From Eximiradius proteiniborus (GTDB lineage: Bacteria > Bacteroidota > Ignavibacteria > Kapaibacteriales > UBA2268), in assembly GCA_026415495.1 (NCBI GenBank), contig JAOAGZ010000017.1, positions 1 to 41,272 of the forward strand: 41,272 nt of DNA, read 5' to 3'. The notes beneath the pieces were generated by a model. It saw only the letters and a program-made list of their open reading frames with translations, was not told the origin of the DNA and did not search any database. Positions 10,547 to 20,958 of this stretch are shown piece by piece. How positions within the stretch are numbered: the stretch's first letter is position 1; every line of letters starts with the position of its first letter. The position numbers and the translations under genes were made by a program.

Positions 10547-11406
10547 AAAATATATCAAAGGCGAAATTTATTATCACGGGCGGCGCAGGGCAACTTGCCC
10601 GGGCATTTTGCAAAATGCTTGATAGAGCAAATGCTGATTACATTGCGTTAGATATTGACAAGCTCGACATTACAAATATTGATGCGTTAAGCAAGGTTTG
10701 CAAAGAATACAAGCCTGATTTTCTTATCAATTGTGCTGCTTATAATAACGTTGATGCGGCCGAGAGCGATTTCGAAACAGCGATGAAGGTAAATTTCACT
10801 GGTCCGAAGAATATTGCAACGGTGAGTGTCGAATTAAAATTCAAAGCTATCCACTTTAGCACAGATTATGTATTTGGAGGGCGTGAACAATACATCCCAT
10901 TTAGAGAGCAAGATGAGACTTCACCGTTGAATAAATACGGAATTTCGAAGCTAAAAGGCGAACAGATATTTTTAGAAATTTCACCGAAAAATCTTGTGTT
11001 TCGGGTGAGTTGGCTATACGGAGAAGGACATCAGAACTTTATATATAAATTGCTGCAATGGATTGAAACACGAAATGAAATATTGATTGCAAATGACGAG
11101 ATTTCTGTGCCAACAAGCACATATTTTGTAGCGAAAAACGTATTAGAAGTACTAAATGCAAATGGGTTGTTTCACCTTGTGCCGGATGGATATGTATCGA
11201 GGTATGATTATGCCAAATTTGTGTTGAATAAATTGAAAAAAGATGCTCAATTAAAGCCAGTTTCAGCAGAATATTTCAAGTTGCCTGCCCGAAGACCTAA
11301 TTTTTCGGCAATGGACAGTTCGTTATTTTTCAATTTGTTTAGTTTGGAAAAAAAGCACTGGAGCGAATATTTAGAGGAATTTCTGGTTGAGAGAAAATTT
11401 GAATAG
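10543..11406 (+). CDS. rfbD: dTDP-4-dehydrorhamnose reductase-like (RmlD)
   Basis: ITGGAGQLARAF, INCAAYNNVDAAE, FSTDYVFGG, YGISK; ATGA start/stop overlap with the preceding rfbB. Confidence 0.85.
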   Translation: MKNISKAKFIITGGAGQLARAFCKMLDRANADYIALDIDKLDITNIDALSKVCKEYKPDFLINCAAYNNVDAAESDFETAMKVNFTGPKNIATVSVELKFKAIHFSTDYVFGGREQYIPFREQDETSPLNKYGISKLKGEQIFLEISPKNLVFRVSWLYGEGHQNFIYKLLQWIETRNEILIANDEISVPTSTYFVAKNVLEVLNANGLFHLVPDGYVSRYDYAKFVLNKLKKDAQLKPVSAEYFKLPARRPNFSAMDSSLFFNLFSLEKKHWSEYLEEFLVERKFE

Positions 11407-11603
11407 TCATCTATAATAATTCTACTTTAAAGCTTTTTCTTGCGAAAAAATAATCTAATTGCAACGTAAATAATTTTCATTTTTTTTAATATCATTGTGT
11501 GAATTTCTGATTTCTAATAAATTCACCGAACCCATATTATTAAAAAAAATTAATCCATTTTTATTACCATAAAAATTTAAATTAGCCGTTGTAACGATTA
11601 TAA

Positions 11604-11625
11604 ATTATCATAAACTAATGATAAT
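11604..11625. promoter_or_regulatory. Candidate operator: perfect 8-bp inverted repeat upstream of the respiratory supercluster
   Basis: ATTATCAT-aaacta-ATGATAAT about 120 bp upstream of actA in a 339-bp non-coding, AT-rich intergenic region. The only evidence is the repeat and its position. Confidence 0.3.
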
Positions 11626-11745
11626 CAAAGATTTTTTTCGGAGAGAAATAATTTTTCTTGATTAAAAAGTAAGATAATTGTAACTTATTTTTTGAAAGCA
11701 GATACCGAAAAAACAAACAAGTTCGCAATAAATATATAGGTTCAA

Positions 11746-12318
11746 ATGAAAAAAGTTTTTCTTGACTACGTTTTAAAAGTTCGTCTACCGGTAACACTCT
11801 TTGTAATATTGGGTGCATTTGCAGTAACTTATTATGTGGCAAGACCCGAGCGGGACGGAATAGGTTATGAACCTGAACAGCCTATTGCGTTTTCGCATCG
11901 TTTGCATGCCGGAAATATGCAAATTGATTGTCGGTATTGCCACACAAGCGTGGAGAAATCGCGGCACGCAAGCATCCCGGCAGCGAACATTTGTATGAAT
12001 TGCCACTCTGTGGCTCGCAAGGATAAGCCTGAGATTGTGAAGCTCACAAGGTATTACGAGCAGAACAAGCCAATTCCCTGGAAGCGAATCCACAAGGTAC
12101 CGCACTATGCTTATTTTAGTCATCAGTCGCACGTAACACAAGGTATTCCTTGCCAATCCTGCCACGGAGCAGTAGAGAATATGGATGTTGTTATGCAGGT
12201 GAACTCATTTACAATGGGAAGCTGCATAGAATGCCACAGAAACCCCAACAGCCGACTTCCAAAAAATTCACCGAAAATGAAAAGTGGTCCTGTTCATTGT
12301 AACGCTTGCCACAGATAA
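11746..12318 (+). CDS. actA: Alternative complex III subunit ActA, pentaheme c-type cytochrome
   Basis: N-terminal TM helix; five CxxCH motifs (CRYCH, CMNCH, CQSCH, CIECH, CNACH); first gene of an ACIII cluster. Confidence 0.93.
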   Translation: MKKVFLDYVLKVRLPVTLFVILGAFAVTYYVARPERDGIGYEPEQPIAFSHRLHAGNMQIDCRYCHTSVEKSRHASIPAANICMNCHSVARKDKPEIVKLTRYYEQNKPIPWKRIHKVPHYAYFSHQSHVTQGIPCQSCHGAVENMDVVMQVNSFTMGSCIECHRNPNSRLPKNSPKMKSGPVHCNACHR

Positions 12319-12327
12319 GGAGGAATT

Positions 12328-12501
12328 ATGAAAGGGAATAAGCGAAATTTTATTAAGAAAGCCACTCTTGGTGTGTTTTCGTTACCTCTAATCAGCAGCA
12401 TTAATTTCGAGAGTATTGTTAAAAAAGTATCTAACCCGAAAAAGCCAAGAACGAAAGTGAAAATCAACTCCTATGCTATAAAAAGAAATACAGGAGAATA
12501 A
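12328..12501 (+). CDS. Small 57-aa protein with Tat-like N-terminus between actA and actB (uncharacterised)
   Basis: AAGGAGGAATT-ATG Shine-Dalgarno start; translates to MKGNKRNFIKKATLGVFSLPLISSINFESIVKKVSNPKKPRTKVKINSYAIKRNTGE*; stop is 4 nt before the actB ATG, whose own RBS-like AGGAG lies within its 3' end. Below the 60-aa cutoff of the ORF track. Confidence 0.65.
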   Translation: MKGNKRNFIKKATLGVFSLPLISSINFESIVKKVSNPKKPRTKVKINSYAIKRNTGE

Positions 12502-12505
12502 GCGA

Positions 12506-15500
12506 ATGAAGAATTTTTTCAACTTATTAAAGAATAAATCTGAATTTAGTAGAAAATCAAAAACCGCACCTGAACTGAAGAAAATGTCTGCAGAAAGCCG
12601 GAGGCGTTTTCTTGCCCTGATGGGTGCGACCGCGGCAGTTACAGCAACTGCCTGCAAAGACTACCGCGACAAAGGCAAAATTATCACTTACAATAAAAAA
12701 CCACAGGATGTAACATACGGAAAGGCAAACTATTACGCATCGACTTATCGCGATGGCTCGCCAATTCTGATAAAAACACGTGAAGGACGTCCAATTGGAA
12801 TTACTGGTAATGATATTCATCCTGTAAGTAAAGGCAAAGTCTCGATTCAAGCAGAAGCGAGCATATTAGATTTATACGACCCGGAACGATTGAAATTCCC
12901 TCTGAAAAATGGTAATAAAAACGAATGGAAAACTGCAAACAATGAAATTATGCAGAGGCTGCAGGATATTTCAGCAAAAGGAAAAGAAATTGCCGTAATT
13001 ACGGGCAAGATCAATTCCCCCACTTATGCAAAATTATTAGAAGATTTTGCGAGTAAATATCCGAATGCAAATGTTTATCCGATAGAACTATTTAGCGATA
13101 GGAATAGAAGGTTAGCATGGACTGCGTGTTATGAAAGCAATGAATATCCGGCTATTGACTGGAGCAAAGCAAATATTATTGTTGCAGTCGAAGCCGATTT
13201 GTTTGCAACAGATGGAGTTCCTGCTGAACAAATAAACGAAATCACTAAACGAAGAAGTGGTGAAAAAGCTGAAAATTTCAACAGAATATATGCAGTTGAA
13301 GCGAGTATGTCTTTGGTAGGAGCAAATGCAGATTATCATATAAGGGTTCGCCCGAGTGTGTATTACCCGCTTTTGCTTGCTATTTACAATGATTTAGTGA
13401 ATAAATTAGCACCATTTGGGCATACTCCAATAGGAGATTATTCACTTGAAAAAATAATTAATGAGAATAAATTAAATCACAAGCAAATTAATGCATTAGT
13501 TAATGATTTACTTAATAATCAGGGTAAATCAATAATATATGTCGGCGATAATTTACCGGTGCAAATTCATATAATAGCAAATTTTATTAATGATATACTT
13601 TCGGCATATGAATTATATGACTATAATTCAAGTTACGTCGAGTTCTTCAAGATATTAGAACCTGCCGGCATTGATAATTTAATTGCAAGAATGAAGCAAG
13701 GCGAGATTGGTGCTGTAATTTTTGCTGATACAAACCCAGCATATTATTTGCCGCCAGATTTTGATTTTCAAGGTGCTCTAAAAAATATTGAGCTTAAAAT
13801 TTCATTAACAGAAAAAGAAAATGAGACTTCGAAACTGTGCAATTACACACTTCCGATAAATCACCCATTCGAAAGTTGGGGCGATTATCAGTCGCAAAAA
13901 AATATAATAAATTTACAACAACCAGTAATAGAGCCAATATTTGACACCCGTCAGAAAGAAGCGATATTGCTTAGCTGGATAAATGGAAAAAATGTGGAAT
14001 ATTCTTTCGATATGTATCATCAATATCTGAAAAACAGGTATTCAGAAATTGCAAAACAATTGAATGTCCAGGATTTTGAAAGTTTTTGGTATAGTGCTTT
14101 GCACGATGGATTTATTCAGTTGAGTAGCAGCGAAAAAACAATAGCAAAGCCAAAGTTAATTATTTTGAGACAAACTGAAAATCCAATTAATGACAGCGGA
14201 ATTTCGATTGTATTGAAAAAGAGTCCGTTAATTGGCGACGGCAGATATGCGTCGAATGGATGGTTGCAGGAAATTCCTCATCCGGTTTCGAAAATTGTAT
14301 GGGATAATTATGCTGCAATATCACCGAACACTGCAAAACGCTATGGCTTGGACTACAAAGATTTCAAAAGTTCAGTAATTAAAATTTCTGTAAGCAAAAA
14401 GGAAATAACAATACCAATACTTTTGCAACCGGGCGTTGCAGAAGATACGCTTATCATTGAACTTGGATATGGACGGAAAGAGGCTGGAACAATTGGTTCA
14501 GGAGTAGGGATTGATGCAATTCCACTTATGGATAAAACGCTTTCGGTTGTTTTGTCTGGTGCAAAAATCGAGAAAACCGGGAAAAAATATAAGTTGTTTG
14601 GGACGCAGGAATTTCACAAGCTCGAAGATGAGTATTTGAAGGATCTTCATCGGAAGCGTCAATTAATTCAGGATGGAACGGTTGCAATGTATTTGAGCAA
14701 TCCGGATTTCATTCAGAATCAAAGAATAATGAACGAAGAAGAAATAGAAAAGCACAGTGTAAATCCACCGCATAATTATCCTGAAGCCAAATGGGCAATG
14801 GCAATTGATCTGAGCCGTTGTGTCGGTTGCTCGAATTGTGTTGCTGCGTGCAATGTCGAAAACAATATTCCTATAGTTGGGAAGGAAGAATGCGGTAACG
14901 GTCGAGAAATGCACTGGATGAGAATAGACAGGTATTATAGCGGAACAAACGAAGAGCCAATTGTTAGTTACTTGCCAGTAATGTGTCAGCATTGCGATAT
15001 GGCACCGTGCGAAAATGTTTGCCCTGTGGTAGCAACAACCCATAGCACAGATGGACTGAACCAAATGACATATAACAGGTGTGTGGGAACCCGCTATTGT
15101 GCGAACAATTGCCCGTATAAAGTCAGACGTTTCAATTTCTATGATTTTCGACATCGCTATGCAGATGGCTACTACGAGCAAGACAGTTTAGAATTGCTAC
15201 ATAACCCAGAGGTTACAGTTCGCTCACGCGGAGTGATGGAAAAATGCACATTTTGCGTTCAGCGTATTGCAGAAGCAAGGCAAGATGCAAAATCGAAAGG
15301 CAAAAAATTCACCGGTTCGGAGGTTCGCACAGCTTGCCAAGAGGCTTGTCCGGCAAATGCAATAGTATTTGGTAATGTAAATGACCCGAATTCAGAAATA
15401 TCGAAATTAATGAAAAACAAGCTTGGATATAAGCTAATTGAAGTATTGGGGATAAAGCCCAATGTTACTTACCTTGCTAAATTAAGGAACACAAATTCGG

Positions 15501-15514
15501 AGGACTTAACGTGA
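12506..15514 (+). CDS. actB: Alternative complex III subunit ActB (molybdopterin-oxidoreductase-like domain plus FeS-cluster domain)
   Basis: 1002 aa; [21 protein letters not shown] (twin-arginine signal with lipobox-like Cys); C-terminal ferredoxin-type motifs [53 protein letters not shown]...CQEACP. Confidence 0.95.
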   Translation: MKNFFNLLKNKSEFSRKSKTAPELKKMSAESRRRFLALMGATAAVTATACKDYRDKGKIITYNKKPQDVTYGKANYYASTYRDGSPILIKTREGRPIGITGNDIHPVSKGKVSIQAEASILDLYDPERLKFPLKNGNKNEWKTANNEIMQRLQDISAKGKEIAVITGKINSPTYAKLLEDFASKYPNANVYPIELFSDRNRRLAWTACYESNEYPAIDWSKANIIVAVEADLFATDGVPAEQINEITKRRSGEKAENFNRIYAVEASMSLVGANADYHIRVRPSVYYPLLLAIYNDLVNKLAPFGHTPIGDYSLEKIINENKLNHKQINALVNDLLNNQGKSIIYVGDNLPVQIHIIANFINDILSAYELYDYNSSYVEFFKILEPAGIDNLIARMKQGEIGAVIFADTNPAYYLPPDFDFQGALKNIELKISLTEKENETSKLCNYTLPINHPFESWGDYQSQKNIINLQQPVIEPIFDTRQKEAILLSWINGKNVEYSFDMYHQYLKNRYSEIAKQLNVQDFESFWYSALHDGFIQLSSSEKTIAKPKLIILRQTENPINDSGISIVLKKSPLIGDGRYASNGWLQEIPHPVSKIVWDNYAAISPNTAKRYGLDYKDFKSSVIKISVSKKEITIPILLQPGVAEDTLIIELGYGRKEAGTIGSGVGIDAIPLMDKTLSVVLSGAKIEKTGKKYKLFGTQEFHKLEDEYLKDLHRKRQLIQDGTVAMYLSNPDFIQNQRIMNEEEIEKHSVNPPHNYPEAKWAMAIDLSRCVGCSNCVAACNVENNIPIVGKEECGNGREMHWMRIDRYYSGTNEEPIVSYLPVMCQHCDMAPCENVCPVVATTHSTDGLNQMTYNRCVGTRYCANNCPYKVRRFNFYDFRHRYADGYYEQDSLELLHNPEVTVRSRGVMEKCTFCVQRIAEARQDAKSKGKKFTGSEVRTACQEACPANAIVFGNVNDPNSEISKLMKNKLGYKLIEVLGIKPNVTYLAKLRNTNSEDLT

Positions 15515-16893
15515 GCACAGAAGTAATAAAAGAGCCTTCGGTTATTGAAGGTAAGCCAACATTTGTAGATATAGATGAACAGATTTTTGCTCCAATTGAT
15601 AAATCGCCGAATATTAAATACTTCATAGCGTTGGGCATTACTTCTATGATGTTGCTTATAGGTATTATTTGCATTGGAGCAACTTTTTTCTATGGAATAG
15701 GGCTTTGGGGAAATAATAATCCAGTCGGATGGGCTTTTGATATAATTAACTTTGTGTTTTGGGTAGGAATAGGGCACGCCGGGACGCTGATTTCGGCAAT
15801 ATTATTTCTTTTCAGACAGAAATGGAGAACCGGCATAGCTCGATTTGCAGAAGGAATGACAATTTTTGCTGTGATGACAGCGGCTCTGTTCCCTCTTATT
15901 CACGTTGGGAGACCTTGGCTTGCGGGATATTTATTTCCATATCCAAATCAACATCATCTATGGGTGAATTTCACATCACCATTGTTGTGGGATGTGTTTG
16001 CAGTATCGACATATTTTACAGTATCATTTGTATTCTGGTATATTGGTTTAATTCCTGATTTTGCTACACTCCGTGATAGAGCTAAAAGCAGGATAAAGAA
16101 GATTGTTTACTCAATATTAAGTTTGGGTTGGCGTTTTTCGAACCGCCATTGGCATAATTACGAGATGATTTATTTAATTCTCGCAGGATTTGCCACACCG
16201 CTTGTGCTTTCGGTGCATACGATTGTAAGTTTCGACTTTGCTGTATCGATTATGCCCGGTTGGCATACGACTATTTTCCCACCGTATTTCGTTGCAGGTG
16301 CGGTATTTTCGGGATTTGCAATGGTACAAAATGTATTGATAATAATTCGCAAAATCTTCAACTTCGAACATATAATAACGCTTGATACTCTTGAAAAGAT
16401 GAACAAAATTATGCTCGCAACAGGGACAATGGTCGGATATGCTTATGGAATGGAATTTTTCATAGCGTGGTATAGCGGAAGTCAGTTTGAAAGTTTTGTT
16501 TTTGTAAATCGTGCATTTGGCCCATATGCCTGGGCATACTGGATAATGGTATCTTGTAATGTAATATTTCCACAGCTTTTCTGGTTTAAGAAAATACGCA
16601 GAAATATAGCAATAATGTTTGTAATTGCGGTATTGGTAAATGTAGGAATGTGGTTTGAACGATTTGTGATAATTGTAACATCGCTTGCACACGACTTTAT
16701 GCCATCGAGTTGGGCATATTATAAGCCAACACTTGTAGATTTTGGGATATTGATTGGTAGTTTTGGTTTGTTCTTTACTTTACTTTTACTATTTATTAAA
16801 GCAATGCCTGTAATTTCGATTGCAGAAGTCAAAGCAGTGCTTGATGGAGCACAACCACACCACACTCATAATGGAGGGCATAATGGAAAATAA
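15511..16893 (+). CDS. actC: Alternative complex III subunit ActC (NrfD/PsrC-like quinol-binding membrane subunit)
   Basis: Polytopic NrfD-like protein ([41 protein letters not shown]) directly after actB, with a 4-bp overlap. Confidence 0.93.
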   Translation: MSTEVIKEPSVIEGKPTFVDIDEQIFAPIDKSPNIKYFIALGITSMMLLIGIICIGATFFYGIGLWGNNNPVGWAFDIINFVFWVGIGHAGTLISAILFLFRQKWRTGIARFAEGMTIFAVMTAALFPLIHVGRPWLAGYLFPYPNQHHLWVNFTSPLLWDVFAVSTYFTVSFVFWYIGLIPDFATLRDRAKSRIKKIVYSILSLGWRFSNRHWHNYEMIYLILAGFATPLVLSVHTIVSFDFAVSIMPGWHTTIFPPYFVAGAVFSGFAMVQNVLIIIRKIFNFEHIITLDTLEKMNKIMLATGTMVGYAYGMEFFIAWYSGSQFESFVFVNRAFGPYAWAYWIMVSCNVIFPQLFWFKKIRRNIAIMFVIAVLVNVGMWFERFVIIVTSLAHDFMPSSWAYYKPTLVDFGILIGSFGLFFTLLLLFIKAMPVISIAEVKAVLDGAQPHHTHNGGHNGK

Positions 16894-18025
16894 GATTATA
16901 TATGGAGTAACGGGGATTTTTGACACACCCGATGAAATCATCTCTGCTGCAAAACAAGTGAAATCAAGCGGTTTCGAGAGATTTGACGTGCACACGCCTT
17001 ATCCAATACACGGTATGCCCAAAGCTATGAGGTTAGGTGCATCGCCACTTGGTTATTTTGCACTTGTTTTTGGATTAACTGGTGCATTTGCAGCTTTTGC
17101 TCTGATGACTTATCTGATGGGCTACAATTATCCTTTGATAATTAGTGGCAAGCCTTTTATTCCTATACCCGCCTTTATTCCGGTTACTTTCGAAGTTACA
17201 GTGCTTCTGGCATCGGTGGGGACAGTGCTTGCAATGTTATTTTTGCTGTTTAAGCTTCCGAATAATAGCCATCCGCTGCACGATACAGACTACATAAAAA
17301 AAGTATCTTCTGATAAATTTGGTATTTGCATAGAAGCGAAAGACGATAAATTCAACGAAAATGAAGTAATTGAATTCCTGAAAAAAATTGGTGCTAAAGA
17401 CGTTGAGGTAATTTATTACGATAATGAAACATTGAATTTCAAAGTAAATATTTTTGAATGGAAGTTCGTAACTTTTCTGGTTGTATCTGCATTGGTGGTT
17501 TCTGGAGCTACATACATTGTATTGAATAAACTGATGTTCGCACGTCCATTCAATTGGATGATGGAACAGCATCGCATAGATGCGCAGGTGGAGAGTAAAT
17601 TTTTTGGCAAGGATAATTTTTCGATGCGAGTTGCACCAGTGGGAACAGTGTCGCGCCACTCAAATCAATTTAAGTTTTCCGGGCAACCTGAGCTTGCCGA
17701 TGCAAAGCTTGTTAATCCATTAATCCCTACAGAGGTAAATTTACGAAAAGGAATGAAAAAATACGATATTTATTGCAGTCCCTGCCACGGTTACCACGGG
17801 CTTGGAGACGCCCGACTAAACGGGCAGTTCCCAAATCCTCCGAGCTTGCATTCCGAGAAAGTGCGTAATTGGGGCGATGGACATATTTTTTACGTTATTA
17901 CCGAAGGACAAAACTCGATGCCATCATATTCATCACAATTAACTAACGAAGAGAAATGGTCAATAGTTTTGTATGTGCGTGCTTTACAAAGAGCTATGAA
18001 TGCAAAAGAGGAGGACTTGAAATGA
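16883..18025 (+). CDS. actD: ActD (DUF3341-type) fused to a C-terminal monoheme cytochrome c domain (ActE-like)
   Basis: N-terminus [43 protein letters not shown] is ActD/DUF3341-like. After an internal TM helix, [31 protein letters not shown]...[17 protein letters not shown] is a class I cytochrome c domain. Start set to the internal Met overlapping the actC stop. Confidence 0.88.
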   Translation: MENKIIYGVTGIFDTPDEIISAAKQVKSSGFERFDVHTPYPIHGMPKAMRLGASPLGYFALVFGLTGAFAAFALMTYLMGYNYPLIISGKPFIPIPAFIPVTFEVTVLLASVGTVLAMLFLLFKLPNNSHPLHDTDYIKKVSSDKFGICIEAKDDKFNENEVIEFLKKIGAKDVEVIYYDNETLNFKVNIFEWKFVTFLVVSALVVSGATYIVLNKLMFARPFNWMMEQHRIDAQVESKFFGKDNFSMRVAPVGTVSRHSNQFKFSGQPELADAKLVNPLIPTEVNLRKGMKKYDIYCSPCHGYHGLGDARLNGQFPNPPSLHSEKVRNWGDGHIFYVITEGQNSMPSYSSQLTNEEKWSIVLYVRALQRAMNAKEEDLK

Positions 18026-19200
18026 CAGCAATAAATTATCAGAAAAAAGAACTACCATCAATAATGTTGAAAGCCGGTGTATTGCTGTTCCTGTTGGGAT
18101 TAATCATTGCCTTGCTTGGATATGTAATAGACCACGAGAGAGCTGCTTTCAACGGAATAATTCTTCTAATGTTTGTGATGAGCGTTGGGCTCGGGAGTCT
18201 TTTCTTAATTGGATTAGAATATTTGGTTGGTGCCGATTGGAGTGTGCCGTTTCGCAGAGTAATGGAGATATTGGCGATAGTGGTTTTTGCAGTTCCGGTG
18301 TTTTCTTTGCCGCTATTTGCTAATTTACATACCCTATTTCACTGGACTCATATTGAAGATGTGTTGAAAGACCCAATATTAAAGAACAAGATGCCATACT
18401 TGAACGAAATGTTCTTTTCTATTCGTTCCACTGTAGCGTTTGTGCTGATGTTTATTTTCTGGTGGTTGCTTGCCGGGCGATCTTTCGGACAGGATAGCTC
18501 TCCGACCGGGAATTATAGAAAGGTAACGATTAGGATTTCGGCACTGTTTATGCCAATTTTTACGATAGTTTTGACTTTTATGGCAGTTGATTGGATGATG
18601 AGTTTGGAACCTCACTGGTTTTCGACAATTTTCGGAGTATATTATTTTGCGGGAACTTTTTCGGTAGCACTTGCAGTAGTTACTTTGTTTGCGATATATT
18701 TAAACGAGAATAGTTATTTGGGCGAGGGTATCGGAGGCGACCATTATTATAATTTTGGGGCATTGCTATTTGCATTTACTAATTTCTGGGCATATATTGC
18801 GTTTAGTCAATTCTTGCTGATTTGGTATGCTAATCTGCCAGAAGAGACATTCTGGTATCTTCACCGATGGGAAGGCAGTTGGGCTGTCGTATCGATAGGA
18901 ATAATAATAATACATTTTATAGTTCCTTATGCTGTGTTGCTTCCGCAACCAGCCAAAAGCGACCCAAAGAGGTTGAAATTCATTGCCTGGTGGCTTGTGT
19001 TTGCTCATTTTTATGATCTATATTGGCTTGTGATGCCAACTTATTCAAGTGGCGGAGCTGTTTTTGGTTGGATGGAAATATATCCAGTGCTGATTTCGTT
19101 GGGAACTATCCTGATTCTATTCTACTATTTTGCTAAGAACAAAAATTTATTGCCGATTGGCGACCCAAAGTTGCCCAAAAGTATAAATTTCCATTTGTAA
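18022..19200 (+). CDS. actF: Alternative complex III subunit ActF (second NrfD-like membrane subunit)
   Basis: Polytopic protein (SVPFRRVMEILAIVVFAVPVFSLP...LFHWTHIEDVLKDPILKNKMPYLNEMFFSIRS) in the conserved position; ATGA overlap with the preceding gene. Confidence 0.9.
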   Translation: MTAINYQKKELPSIMLKAGVLLFLLGLIIALLGYVIDHERAAFNGIILLMFVMSVGLGSLFLIGLEYLVGADWSVPFRRVMEILAIVVFAVPVFSLPLFANLHTLFHWTHIEDVLKDPILKNKMPYLNEMFFSIRSTVAFVLMFIFWWLLAGRSFGQDSSPTGNYRKVTIRISALFMPIFTIVLTFMAVDWMMSLEPHWFSTIFGVYYFAGTFSVALAVVTLFAIYLNENSYLGEGIGGDHYYNFGALLFAFTNFWAYIAFSQFLLIWYANLPEETFWYLHRWEGSWAVVSIGIIIIHFIVPYAVLLPQPAKSDPKRLKFIAWWLVFAHFYDLYWLVMPTYSSGGAVFGWMEIYPVLISLGTILILFYYFAKNKNLLPIGDPKLPKSINFHL

Positions 19201-19217
19201 TTATCAATGGTGAAGAT

Positions 19218-20153
19218 ATGGAAGAGCTAAACAATAAAAAAATTGAGGAAGAAATAAATTTCAAAAACGTATTGAAAACCCCAATTCGCTGGTTTGGAAT
19301 TATTTATCCGTATTTTTTGTTCCTAATTGTTGTAGGTGGATTATTTTATGTTTCGAATTTAAATAGTATAAACGAGAATAAGATAAAACCAACTATTATT
19401 GACAGCACACGGCTGAAATCAGATCTCCCCGTTCGAATGGCTGTAAGAATAGAAGGTGTGAATGTGAAAGAAATTGCTAAACCGACCGCAGAGTTGATTG
19501 CCAAAGGGCGGGAGTTGTATCTTGCAAGCTGTGCGTCTTGCCATGGCAACGAGGGAGGCGGAGACGGAATTGCCGGGGCAGGGCTTGCTCCTGCACCAAG
19601 GAACTTCCTGAAAAAAGATGGTTGGACCAATGGTATGACGTTGGCTGATATGTTCAAAACTCTTGAAGAAGGAATCGCTGGGACAGGAATGGCTGCATAT
19701 GAGTATATGCCTGTGGCAGACAGGTTTGCAATTATCCATTTTATTCATTCGCTTATTGGCGATTATCCAGAAAATACACCTGATGAGCTTGAACAACTAA
19801 ATATAAAGTATAAGTTGGCTGATGGTCGCATTCTTCCGAATCAAATTCCTGTCGAAAAAGCCTTAAAGATAATTGCTGAAGAAAATTTGCCACTTTTGAA
19901 TAAATCAATTGCTTATGGAAAGGTTATTAGCATTAATCAAAATAAAATTGGAAGCATAACAAAGGCGATTGTCAAAGAAGATGTTGCAGCGTATTATCTT
20001 TCAAAATCTGATTTATGGAGGCGAAGTAATAACGATTTCAGGGAATATGTTTCGATTGGACTTCCGACTAATGGGTTTAAGGCTGGATTTTATCTTCTTT
20101 CGGAAGAGGAAATGACACAATTACGAACATTTCTTGCTGATGTGATAAAATAA
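19218..20153 (+). CDS. Membrane-anchored monoheme c-type cytochrome with long C-terminal extension
   Basis: One N-terminal TM helix; heme motif CASCHGNEGGGDGIAGAGLAPAPRNF; distal Met candidates GTGMAAYEYM; about 120 aa further C-terminal sequence of unknown family. Confidence 0.82.
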   Translation: MEELNNKKIEEEINFKNVLKTPIRWFGIIYPYFLFLIVVGGLFYVSNLNSINENKIKPTIIDSTRLKSDLPVRMAVRIEGVNVKEIAKPTAELIAKGRELYLASCASCHGNEGGGDGIAGAGLAPAPRNFLKKDGWTNGMTLADMFKTLEEGIAGTGMAAYEYMPVADRFAIIHFIHSLIGDYPENTPDELEQLNIKYKLADGRILPNQIPVEKALKIIAEENLPLLNKSIAYGKVISINQNKIGSITKAIVKEDVAAYYLSKSDLWRRSNNDFREYVSIGLPTNGFKAGFYLLSEEEMTQLRTFLADVIK

Positions 20154-20166
20154 ATTGGAGAAATAA

Positions 20167-20958
20167 ATGAAAAAAATCGCACTGCTCTTAGTATTTATAA
20201 CGCTTATTCAGATTTCTTATTCAGAGAATCCACCAGAAATTGGGATAGTGGAGAAATTAGGCAATCAAATTCCACTTGATTTGGAATTTACAAGTTCCGA
20301 TGGGACAAAGAAAAAGCTGCGAGATATAATTGATAAACCTACAATTCTCTCGCTTGTTTATTACAATTGTCCGGGAATATGCAGTCCATTACTAACAAAT
20401 ATGAGCGAAGTAATGGATAAAGTAAAGCTGGAACCGGGGAAGCACTTCAAGGCACTCACGATTAGTTTTGACCACCGCGAAGGTGCAGACAAAGCTAAAC
20501 GTTGGAAAGAAAACTACCTTGCTTCGATGAAACGCCCATTTGGCGAAGAGAATTGGGAATTTATGGTTGGCGATAGCGTATCGATACGGAAGCTCACCGA
20601 TGCAGTTGGGTTCTATTTCAAGCCAGAAGGCAACGATTATGTTCATCCTGGTTCATTATTTATTCTAACACCGGATGGGAAGGTGTCGCGATACTTATTA
20701 GGTATAGAATACAATCCATTTGATTTACAAATGAGCATAAGCGAGGCAGCCAAAGGCAAATCTATGCCCACAGTAACAAAAATTCTTCAATATTGCTTTA
20801 GTTACGACCCTGAAGGGAAAAAGTATGTTTTTAATATTACTAAGGTTGCAGGCACAGTTATCTTTCTTGCTGCTGGTATTTTCTTTATAACATTAGTCTT
20901 GATGGGAAAATCAAAAAGGAAAAAGAAAAATATGGAGGATATTAACAATGAGCAATAG
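20167..20958 (+). CDS. SCO1/SenC-family copper chaperone/thioredoxin-like protein
   Basis: SLVYYNCPGICSPLLTNM (CxxxC copper site) and HPGSLFILTPDGKVSRYLLGI (distal His); signal peptide and C-terminal TM segment. Confidence 0.92.
   Translation: MKKIALLLVFITLIQISYSENPPEIGIVEKLGNQIPLDLEFTSSDGTKKKLRDIIDKPTILSLVYYNCPGICSPLLTNMSEVMDKVKLEPGKHFKALTISFDHREGADKAKRWKENYLASMKRPFGEENWEFMVGDSVSIRKLTDAVGFYFKPEGNDYVHPGSLFILTPDGKVSRYLLGIEYNPFDLQMSISEAAKGKSMPTVTKILQYCFSYDPEGKKYVFNITKVAGTVIFLAAGIFFITLVLMGKSKRKKKNMEDINNEQ

Noticed and set aside
14663-15181. 172-aa minus-strand ORF
   Set aside because: Antisense to the conserved FeS domain of actB; shadow ORF.
16174-16692. 172-aa minus-strand ORF
   Set aside because: Antisense to actC; composition reflects reverse complement of TM-coding sequence.
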